DNA of 52,101 nucleotides from Flavobacteriaceae bacterium (GTDB lineage Bacteria; Bacteroidota; Bacteroidia; Flavobacteriales; Flavobacteriaceae): NCBI GenBank assembly GCA_002690085.1, contig NZDM01000002.1, positions 1 to 52,101 of the forward strand, read 5' to 3'. Shown piece by piece: positions 1 to 7,799 of this stretch (position 1 is its first letter; each line of letters starts with the position of its first letter). The notes under the pieces were generated by a model. It saw only the letters and a program-made list of their open reading frames with translations, ran no database searches and was not told where the DNA came from. The position numbers and the translations under genes were made by a program.

Positions 1-353
1 TTCTCTTTTTGAAGTTATTAAGTAATTTTCTGGTGTTTTTTTGTAGTTTAGTGAGTTTTTGAGTAGTTTTTCATTATTTTGCCTACATTCTTCTAGGTAA
101 GATAATGTTCTCTGATTTATATTCTCTAGTGTTATGTAGTAGTTGAAGTTTTGTCACAGTTTTTGATACATTAATTGTGTTTTTGTTACCATTTATGGTG
201 TGCTATTATGTTTTTGTTATATTAATGTTGTTGAAAATGCATTTTTGTTGAATATATTGTTACCTTGTTAAATATTTTTACATTTTTTCTCTTACCATTT
301 ATCATAATAATTAATGTTATGTAATTTATTATTATGTTGAATATAAAATACTT

Positions 354-1178
354 TTAAACTACCGCTCTTCCCTTGTCTTCGCGCCAGTCTTGTTCTGGAC
401 GATCGATAGTATTATTTCTCTCTTGAGCAGCTGAAATAACTATACTTCTCTCCATACAACTTATACTACTCGAAACATCTTTAGGAAAACATGTCCCTCC
501 AAATCCTCTTCGATTGTCAGGGCCAGGAACTAATGTATGAGACAAGCCTATCCTTCTATCTGAAAATGCTATCTCACGTACATTATCATAATTAATTCCT
601 TCCTGTCTACACCAATCTTCCAATTCATTACATACACTCACCTTCACCGCCAAAAAGACATTTCTAAACATTTTAATCATCTCTGCCTCATCTGTAGAGA
701 CAAACGAACAGTTTGCGGTTTTTACGCAACCATCATCATGGGCAATTGTGATCAAAGATCTTAAAAACTCTTCTTCTTCATTGTTAGTAACTCCAAATAC
801 CCAATTGTCATTATTAATAAAGTCTTCTACTGGCTTAGCTTCTGTTAAAAACTCTGGCATAAATAAACATCCCAAACGCTTCGACGTTCCAGGAGGCACT
901 GTTGATCTTAAAACTATCTTTCCAGAATAATTCAACTTCCTTATTTGGGCTATTGCTATTTCCACTATTCTAGTACAACAAGATCCATCCTCGTTCATTG
1001 GAGTTGGAACAGATACAAATATTACATCTGCGTCCATCAAATCTTCTAGGCATGTACCTTTTGGTGAACATAACTCACTATTTAAGTCATAAGCCAATAC
1101 AGTGATATTATCACTACCTTCCATCGCTTTTACCAAAGCATTTCCAATAAAACCATTCCCTACTACACCCAGCTTCAT
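354..1178 (-). CDS. UDP-glucose/UDP-sugar dehydrogenase-like, short form
   Basis: N-terminal GxGxxG (VVGNGFIGNAL) Rossmann motif and the active-site motif FGGTCFPKD near the C-terminus; only 274 aa. Confidence 0.8.
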   Translation of the reverse strand: MKLGVVGNGFIGNALVKAMEGSDNITVLAYDLNSELCSPKGTCLEDLMDADVIFVSVPTPMNEDGSCCTRIVEIAIAQIRKLNYSGKIVLRSTVPPGTSKRLGCLFMPEFLTEAKPVEDFINNDNWVFGVTNNEEEEFLRSLITIAHDDGCVKTANCSFVSTDEAEMIKMFRNVFLAVKVSVCNELEDWCRQEGINYDNVREIAFSDRRIGLSHTLVPGPDNRRGFGGTCFPKDVSSSISCMERSIVISAAQERNNTIDRPEQDWREDKGRAVV

Positions 1179-1263
1179 TTATAGTATTATAATATAATCC
1201 TGCTTTAATATTATTATAAATATTTCGTTCATTCTTAAATTATGTACCATTAATATATATACT

Positions 1264-2334
1264 ATGTCGTGTAAAGCGAATTATAATAATATGCAAATGT
1301 CTGTGATGAAGGGGGCTGGTTCTGCTATTAAGAAGATTATTTCTCAGAAAGGTGGTAGAAAAAATAAAAAAGGAGGTGTCAGTTCTTCCTTCATGGTCAA
1401 GTTATATCTTCTCACTTTAATGGCTGTTGCTGTTATGTGTCAATATGGCATTATACCAAGTATTCAAGATGCTGCAAGTGCTGTTCTTGAAGCTGCTGGT
1501 CCAGAAGCTAAACAATTATATAGCATGGATGCATTTAGTAGATTTATTGAAAACTTTTATATCTTTATTGCCTACTCTAATGTAGACCCAGCTTCTAGAC
1601 CTGCTTTCTGTTCAGATACTAGAGGAACTACTACTGCTCTAGGATATTGGGCCGAAGGATTTAATAACTTTGATCAAACATGTGCAAAAGGTACTGAAGC
1701 AACGGGTATCTTCATAACTGGTGCTGTTCTTGCTATGCTTTCTACTTTTGCCCTTGCTGCTGGTATCAGTCTAAATGCATTTAATAATAGAAAAAAACCT
1801 ACACAAACTGCTGAAATTGGTACTCAAGCCAATGATATACAAGGTACTGAAGCTTATCTGACTGCTGCTAGAAATACTCTTAACGAGGATATTACGGATG
1901 TTAATGCCATTAGAGACTTAGCACGGCATACCCAAGCTCTTATGGCTGCTGTTAGTAATAGCGATGGATTTAATGCTTCCGTAGAAGCATTAGCTGATCA
2001 ATTAAGTGGACCTGAAATTGAAGTGCTGCCTGATAATACTGGAAAAGAACCTAGTAGTATGGTAGTACAATCTTCACAGAGTTCACTAGTTGCACAACCA
2101 TCAAGTGGATCATCCATGTTTTCATGTTTGCAAGTTCCTCCACCTAATATGTTATCAGGTGTAAATAGAAATCTTCTAGCTTCCGCTGCTGAAAGTAGAA
2201 GGAATGACCAGCTTTCAGCCATTTCTGTTTCTGAAGACATGATTAGAACTGGTGGTAAAAGACGCAGAAATAAGCGTAAAAAGACAAAGAAAAATAAACG
2301 CAGGCAAAAAAAACGCCAAACTAAGCGCCGATAA
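1264..2334 (+). CDS. Hypothetical membrane protein with strongly basic C-terminal tail
   Basis: Intact ATG ORF; two hydrophobic segments (FMVKLYLLTLMAVAVMC, FITGAVLAMLSTFALAAGI); C-term GGKRRRNKRKKTKKNKRRQKKRQTKRR. Confidence 0.75.
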   Translation: MSCKANYNNMQMSVMKGAGSAIKKIISQKGGRKNKKGGVSSSFMVKLYLLTLMAVAVMCQYGIIPSIQDAASAVLEAAGPEAKQLYSMDAFSRFIENFYIFIAYSNVDPASRPAFCSDTRGTTTALGYWAEGFNNFDQTCAKGTEATGIFITGAVLAMLSTFALAAGISLNAFNNRKKPTQTAEIGTQANDIQGTEAYLTAARNTLNEDITDVNAIRDLARHTQALMAAVSNSDGFNASVEALADQLSGPEIEVLPDNTGKEPSSMVVQSSQSSLVAQPSSGSSMFSCLQVPPPNMLSGVNRNLLASAAESRRNDQLSAISVSEDMIRTGGKRRRNKRKKTKKNKRRQKKRQTKRR

Positions 2335-2374
2335 ACATATAATGTGATCCCTTTATTCTTATCATATTATATAA

Positions 2375-2974
2375 ATGAGTTGTAATGAAAATAAAGTTGT
2401 ATTTGTAGGACAATCTGGTGTTGGTAAATCTTCTATTCTAGAGAGATTTATACAAAATACCTTTACTGATTATACTGAATCAACAATCGGTGCCTCTTTT
2501 GCAGTCGGCACTATTGAAAAAGGCGGTAAAAAACTAAAAATAGGAGTTTGGGATACTGCCGGACAAGAAAGATATGACTCACTTGTACCCCTATACTACA
2601 GAGACGCAAAAGTTGGTGTTGTAGTATATGATATCACATCTATGGATTCCTTTGAAAAGGCAAAATATTGGCTTCACAACCTTAAAATTAATGAACCTAA
2701 CGTTAAATGTATAGTTGTAGGATCAAAATTAGACCTAGAAGAACAAAGAAAGGTAGATTATATTAATGCTTCATCATTTGCCTTCGATGAAAGTGCTCTT
2801 TTTATAGAAATATCATCAAAAACATCCAAAAATGTAGGGTCACTTTTTGATAAAATAGGAGATTTGATCGTTGAATACAATAATTTAATTAAAATCTCTC
2901 CAAAACACGACCGAATAAAGCCTGAAAGAGAGTTTTGTTATCTTCATACAAAAAATTGTTGTACTAGTTCTTAA
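2375..2974 (+). CDS. Rab-like small GTPase
   Basis: G1 GQSGVGKSS, G3 WDTAGQERYDSL, G4 GSKLD, C-terminal CC (NCCTSS) prenylation-like motif. Confidence 0.93.
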   Translation: MSCNENKVVFVGQSGVGKSSILERFIQNTFTDYTESTIGASFAVGTIEKGGKKLKIGVWDTAGQERYDSLVPLYYRDAKVGVVVYDITSMDSFEKAKYWLHNLKINEPNVKCIVVGSKLDLEEQRKVDYINASSFAFDESALFIEISSKTSKNVGSLFDKIGDLIVEYNNLIKISPKHDRIKPEREFCYLHTKNCCTSS

Positions 2975-3080
2975 AATACAGTGCACAATTCGTTGTTAAA
3001 CAGGTTTCTCTGCTATTATACATTCGTTTGAACACCTTATAAATAGTTTCATGGAGAGAAAATGCTAAAATATTATTATA

Positions 3081-4097
3081 ATGTATATGAATACTTCAAA
3101 CGAACACATTCAAGCATTTATTGATAAGGTATATAAGAAGGTTAAGCCTAATAAAAGTGGTAATGTAGCAACATACATTCCTCAATTAGCTAAAGCAGAC
3201 CCTAATTTGTTCGGAATATGCTTTGTTACATGTGATGGTAGGGTGTTTAAAGCAGGACAATCTAATAAAACCGTGCCAATTGAGTCTATAAGCAAAGTGT
3301 TTAGCGCTGCTATGGCTGCAGATGAGTTAGGTGTTAATGTTATAAATGAAAAAATAGGTAATATGGGAAGCTCTTTGCCTTTTAATAGTGTTATCGGTGC
3401 AGTTTTGACTCCTACTCATACAATAAATCCCTTTGTTAATCAAGGTGCAATTGCCACTACTAGTCTTTTTTATCAAAAAAACAAAGAAGCATTCCGCAAA
3501 AAAATACTTTCTAATATGGATAAATACGCCGGAAGAAAACTTTCTCTTAATAAACCTGTCTACAAGTCTGAAGGTGCTACTAATTCAACAAATATGGCTT
3601 TATCTTATCTATTAAAAAGCTTTGATAGATTTTATGGAGATGTAGATGATACTGTTGATGTTTATACTTCTCAGTGTTCAGTAAATGTTTCTGCAGAAGA
3701 TCTTGCCACAATGGCATGTGTTTTTGCAACAGGAGGTGTACATCCTCACTCTGGAGATCGTATTATTTCAAAAAACGCTGCAAAATACACTTACAGAGCT
3801 CTAAGAGGAGAAGGATTATATGAATATTCTGCCAAGTGGGATACCGATGTTGGTGCTATTTCTGCTAAGAGTGGTGTAGGAGGAGGTATCTTTATTATTA
3901 TTAAAGGTGTAGGTGGTATTGGCCTTGTATCCCCACCTTTAGATAAGATGGGAAATAGTGTAAGAGGTATTCAAGCAGGAACGATTCTTGCCAAAAAGTT
4001 TAATCCTTTATTTAAAGCGCATGCCACATTCTGTAAAAATAAGAAAACTCGACGAAAAAAACATAAGAAAAATAAAAAAACTCAACGTAAAGTATAA
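3081..4097 (+). CDS. Glutaminase (GlsA/serine-beta-lactamase fold family) with basic C-terminal tail
   Basis: YIPQLAKADPNLFGI, catalytic SxxK in ESISKVF, NPFVNQGAIATTSL, QCSVNVSAEDLATMA..ATGG, SAKSGVGGGI, SPPLDKMGNSVRG: hallmark glutaminase motifs. Confidence 0.93.
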   Translation: MYMNTSNEHIQAFIDKVYKKVKPNKSGNVATYIPQLAKADPNLFGICFVTCDGRVFKAGQSNKTVPIESISKVFSAAMAADELGVNVINEKIGNMGSSLPFNSVIGAVLTPTHTINPFVNQGAIATTSLFYQKNKEAFRKKILSNMDKYAGRKLSLNKPVYKSEGATNSTNMALSYLLKSFDRFYGDVDDTVDVYTSQCSVNVSAEDLATMACVFATGGVHPHSGDRIISKNAAKYTYRALRGEGLYEYSAKWDTDVGAISAKSGVGGGIFIIIKGVGGIGLVSPPLDKMGNSVRGIQAGTILAKKFNPLFKAHATFCKNKKTRRKKHKKNKKTQRKV

Positions 4098-4098
4098 G

Positions 4099-4470
4099 AT
4101 GACCATAGGATCTGCTATTCAAACTTTTGTTAACTCATTACCTGGCCAATTTATTATTGGTGGTCTTACCGTTGCTGGTATTACAGGTTTTTCTAATCAT
4201 TTAAATAATCCTGCTTTAGCAGGTATTATTGCTAGTGTACCAATTGGTATGCCCTCTAGTGTATTTGTCAAAGAATCACAGATTGCTGAATATTCATGGA
4301 AATTGCTTGTTATGATGTCTGTATTATTCTTAGCAACATTTGCTAACTGGTTTTTTATTACACAGATGAAGATGTCTAAGTATAAATCTGTAGCGATTGC
4401 CATGTCTATCTGGGCTGGACTTGGTGCTGTCTACTACTTTATAGGTAAGGCGACCAAAAAGTCTAAGTAA
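4099..4470 (+). CDS. Small multi-pass membrane protein (paralogue of 47102..47452)
   Basis: First ATG in the listed 3988..4470 ORF is at 4099, just after the glutaminase stop; several hydrophobic segments; shares FxIGGxxxAG...PALAxxI...P.G with the ORF at 47102. Confidence 0.8.
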   Translation: MTIGSAIQTFVNSLPGQFIIGGLTVAGITGFSNHLNNPALAGIIASVPIGMPSSVFVKESQIAEYSWKLLVMMSVLFLATFANWFFITQMKMSKYKSVAIAMSIWAGLGAVYYFIGKATKKSK

Positions 4471-4471
4471 T

Positions 4472-4487
4472 TATCAAAAAATTGATA
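4472..4487. terminator. TATCAA-aaaa-TTGATA hairpin just after the stop of 4099..4470
   Basis: Perfect inverted repeat 2 nt after the stop codon. Confidence 0.55.
4478..4485 (+). promoter_or_regulatory. AAAATTGA early-promoter-like motif (gene 4526)
   Basis: Motif ~40 nt upstream of ATG; overlaps the hairpin, so its role is ambiguous. Confidence 0.4.
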
Positions 4488-4525
4488 GAGTAATTCCTAA
4501 TAATAACTATATCAATTAAACAATT

Positions 4526-4774
4526 ATGCTTGACTCATACGGAGACAGAGAATGCCCAACTCTACAAGAGACCATTTCCATTCTATCTTGTGCTTTTCAA
4601 GATGAATACCCCCATAAAGATGATGTCTTTATTAGAAATATTGTTACACACCATGTATCTAACGCTGATTTGACAGGCTCATATTCTACGTGGACTCAAT
4701 ATATTCTACCAGATCTCAAGAAAGCTATTAAAACTGATCTTGATCATACTGAAGATCCTATGGCTACAGATTAA
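4526..4774 (+). CDS. Hypothetical protein
   Basis: 82-aa ATG ORF, AAAATTGA motif about 40 nt upstream. Confidence 0.55.
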   Translation: MLDSYGDRECPTLQETISILSCAFQDEYPHKDDVFIRNIVTHHVSNADLTGSYSTWTQYILPDLKKAIKTDLDHTEDPMATD

Positions 4775-4809
4775 GTTTTTAAAAATTGCTAATAGATACG
4801 AATAAACCC

Positions 4810-5760
4810 TTATGTTGAAGTTTTTATATGCTCAATTATATCTTCATTCAGTACAGCTATATCTTTTACCTCATCTAATACTTTATCCTTCTCTTTTTTG
4901 TTAAGCTGAGAACTTGTATTTCCTGCAATTTTAACATACTTTTCTTGTAACTTTTCACTTGCATTCCATTCTGGATGCTCCTTTTCAAACTCACTAGGCC
5001 ATTGACGTCTAATACCATGCTCGGTTGTTTTAATTATCTTTTCACCACTATCTTCTTCCCATCCATTCTCTCTATCTTTAACAAACCACTTAGCTGAATC
5101 CGCATCTGTACAATGAAATGGCCTATCTGTTACAGCTAATGGACGAAGATTTTTCAATACCACATTTGTTAAATACTCTGGTTTACCTTTATCTAGATCA
5201 TTCATAGTAAGTTGAAGTTTTTTGGCAAAATCTTGTATTGTCATAGCATTAGCACATTCCTCATTTAAAAACAGATTAACATTGAATATCTTTTGATTAT
5301 TAATCGTATTGTGTGATCCACTTCCAGATATTGAGCTTTTATCTCCAACTGCTTCTGCAACTACAGGTAGCAATGCTTTAGTCATTTCAGCCATTAGGCT
5401 TGTTAATGCTGTTTTACTCATGGTAATAGAATCATCATCATTAGAAATATCCGTAAGCTTATCATTTTCTACTGGAGGAGTCCATGTACATTTCGATTTG
5501 TGACGATAATACCCGCTATGAAACTTATAAGATTTTCCACATTCGCATTCGAATCTATCTCCTGAGCAACTTTTAGCAACTTTTTGTGTATCATTATGTA
5601 TCATTTGTGCAGCCTTGTGTTTTTTGGTCTCAAGATGTTTTGTCCACGAAGATTTTTTAGACGTACCATAGTCACAATTTTTACAATAGAATACATGAGC
5701 AACTTTTGAGCAACTTTTAGCAACTTTTTGTGTATCATTATGTATCATTATATGGTACAT
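4810..5760 (-). CDS. C2H2 zinc-finger protein of the giant-virus FNxxxFLNExC family
   Basis: FYCKNCDYGTSKKSSWTKHLETKKH and FECECGKSYKFHSGYYRHKSKC fingers; conserved NNQKIFNVNLFLNEECANAMTIQDF region. Confidence 0.85.
   Translation of the reverse strand: MYHIMIHNDTQKVAKSCSKVAHVFYCKNCDYGTSKKSSWTKHLETKKHKAAQMIHNDTQKVAKSCSGDRFECECGKSYKFHSGYYRHKSKCTWTPPVENDKLTDISNDDDSITMSKTALTSLMAEMTKALLPVVAEAVGDKSSISGSGSHNTINNQKIFNVNLFLNEECANAMTIQDFAKKLQLTMNDLDKGKPEYLTNVVLKNLRPLAVTDRPFHCTDADSAKWFVKDRENGWEEDSGEKIIKTTEHGIRRQWPSEFEKEHPEWNASEKLQEKYVKIAGNTSSQLNKKEKDKVLDEVKDIAVLNEDIIEHIKTST
5563..5749. repeat. Two copies of a 43-bp direct repeat within the zinc-finger gene
   Basis: tgagcaacttttagcaactttttgtgtatcattatgtatcatt at 5563..5605 and 5707..5749, encoding MIHNDTQKVAKSCS twice. 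Confidence 0.92.
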
Positions 5761-5870
5761 AGAAAAGTTGCTTAACCTTTAAACTTATTCATCTATAGTG
5801 CCTTTTTTTTAGTCCTACATAACAATCCTTCATAATTTTTTTATTTTACATTTTTTCTTCTCTAGGGCGT

Positions 5871-5990
5871 CTAAATAAATCACGTTTTTTGATCACTTTT
5901 CAAGACCCATGAATATTTGAGGTTTTTCAGACCCTGGAAGGGTAATATTTGAGACTCTTTGAAAAACGTTAAAAAAAATGATTTATTTAG
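5871..5990. repeat. Imperfect ~120-bp inverted repeat in intergenic DNA
   Basis: Perfect 12-bp termini CTAAATAAATCA (5871..5882)/TGATTTATTTAG (5979..5990), with T-rich arms that continue imperfectly inward. Confidence 0.65.
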
Positions 5991-6084
5991 CCAAAGTAGG
6001 TAGTTATTTTTAATATAGTTTATAAATTACGTAGGCAATCTATGTAGGCAAAATACTAGTATTAATGGGTTTCCTATCTAATGA

Positions 6085-6092
6085 AAAATTGA
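6085..6092 (+). promoter_or_regulatory. AAAATTGA early-promoter-like motif (gene 6137)
   Basis: aaaaattgaaatgcttt ~45 nt upstream of ATG. Confidence 0.6.
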
Positions 6093-6136
6093 AATGCTTT
6101 TTGTTATAGGGTTTGCAGAATTAAACTGACTAACAA

Positions 6137-6754
6137 ATGACCTTCAGCACTATGTATCACCCTCTCGGACACAAATACGTCGGAACTATTCAGTTCTGGT
6201 GTGGCCTTCTCAAGCACTTCCCATACGATGTTGCAGAAAAAATATTGTTCACCTACTTCGTAGGACTTGACAAGGAAAAAGATAAACATAACCAAGCTCA
6301 AAAAGAGCTCCTTGTTGCATCGAAACATAGAATGTACAATAATATCCAGATATGTTACAACTTCAATGATCTTCCCAGAAGTGGCGCATCTGAAGATGCT
6401 TTCAGAGAAAAAAATCGCATGTTTCTGAAACATATCATCCCTGAACTTATAGGAGATATGCATGACTGCAACTGTTGTCATCGTCACCAAATAAATAAGC
6501 CTGCATTCATTCGACGTTCATCTAAGGATGAACTTCAGCTCGTTATTATGACAAAACCATGTGCCTTTACCTGCGAGCCTTGGGGTGGTGGATGCAGATG
6601 CAACTGTCGAGCTGCATCAAGAGAACTTGCAAGAATATGGACTTACTTTACGCGACAAGAAAATGATCTCTTCATTCATCAAACAAGAGATCTGAAGCTG
6701 TTCTGCCGTCCTGCACACATGCCTATTCAATTTGGCTATCATCCTGAGTGGTAA
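6137..6754 (+). CDS. Hypothetical Cys/His-rich protein
   Basis: 205-aa ATG ORF, Cys/His clusters (CNCCHRHQ, CAFTCEPWGGGCRCNC), AAAATTGA motif ~45 nt upstream. Confidence 0.75.
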   Translation: MTFSTMYHPLGHKYVGTIQFWCGLLKHFPYDVAEKILFTYFVGLDKEKDKHNQAQKELLVASKHRMYNNIQICYNFNDLPRSGASEDAFREKNRMFLKHIIPELIGDMHDCNCCHRHQINKPAFIRRSSKDELQLVIMTKPCAFTCEPWGGGCRCNCRAASRELARIWTYFTRQENDLFIHQTRDLKLFCRPAHMPIQFGYHPEW

Positions 6755-6801
6755 AACACAATAAAAACAAAAAAACTAACTATATTTTTGTCTTTTTGTT
6801 T

Positions 6802-7779
6802 TTATTTTTCTTCTGCTTTATTTACTTCAACCAAAAGATTTTTTGGTTCAGCTCCCATGTTCTCTTGCTCCCAATCTATCGATGCTATCGTTTGATCAAT
6901 CACTTTGCACGAGAAGGCGATTATTTCTTTTTTTCGCCACCGTGAAGAGCCATGATTGAGTTGGTCCCATTTATGTGCCTTTACAAAGATAGAGGCTATC
7001 CCTATCCCTGACATTTTCCGGACATTAATGTTATTGCAGACTACTTCAATAAGTGGGTTAAGAGTCTCAGGAGTACTACTTGGTGTAACCTCAATGTAAT
7101 GATTTGGTACACCCATATTCATCATTTCAAGACGCTTGCTTATAGTTTCGGTATGATGGAAATCACAACCAGATGCGAAGATAACATATGGGAAAGTACT
7201 CATATGATGACAAAGCATCTCGCTTCCTCTTATATTCTTAGCAGCACGCTCAATAGCATTACCTGTTGCTTGTCTGCCAAGTCCTTCCTGACGTCTAGAA
7301 TCATTTGTGCCTTGAACCTTATCTTCACCAATGAAGACTGGATACTTCTTACCGGATTTCAGTATAGCCCAAATGATGCCTCCATCTGGCTTCATTGATA
7401 CCTTTTTGTTTCGTGAATCTATTCCTCCTCTTATTTCACCTCCAGATGCAATTAGCTGCTGCTTGCAATCAAATAGGCTGCATTTAGAAGTAAACTCCAT
7501 CCGAGCTCCTAATGATTCGATTTTTTCTCTAGCATACTCTTTTATAAACTCCATTGCGTCATTTAGAGTAGCTTCAGATTCATTTGCATCCATCATAAGG
7601 TGTTTACCATCTTCGTGCATTTTTATATGCCTGGCTCTTAGTCCTGATGACTGAGATATAGTAGTGTTACGTACAATTGTATTACCCACTGTGCTTGCTA
7701 CTTTGATTTGTCCTGCCATAGATGCCATGTTCGTTGTTTGTCTTAGTGCAATCACCATGTAATTAATAAAGCATTTCAT
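6802..7779 (-). CDS. EcoRI-family type II restriction endonuclease
   Basis: MKPDGGIIWAI...VFIGEDKVQG (PD-x19-ExK, same D-to-E spacing as EcoRI D91/E111/K113), ATGNAIERAAKNI (EcoRI AAGNAIERSHKNI), FPYVIFASGCDF (EcoRI FPYVLFLEGSNF). First ATG at 7777..7779; the listed extension to 7818 begins with TTG. Confidence 0.95.
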   Translation of the reverse strand: MKCFINYMVIALRQTTNMASMAGQIKVASTVGNTIVRNTTISQSSGLRARHIKMHEDGKHLMMDANESEATLNDAMEFIKEYAREKIESLGARMEFTSKCSLFDCKQQLIASGGEIRGGIDSRNKKVSMKPDGGIIWAILKSGKKYPVFIGEDKVQGTNDSRRQEGLGRQATGNAIERAAKNIRGSEMLCHHMSTFPYVIFASGCDFHHTETISKRLEMMNMGVPNHYIEVTPSSTPETLNPLIEVVCNNINVRKMSGIGIASIFVKAHKWDQLNHGSSRWRKKEIIAFSCKVIDQTIASIDWEQENMGAEPKNLLVEVNKAEEK

Positions 7780-7799
7780 TTTTCTCTTTATATTGTAAG

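Noticed and set aside
1-353. A gene in the first 353 bp
   Set aside because: T/G-rich low-complexity DNA with no ORF of useful length; the upstream context is outside the window.
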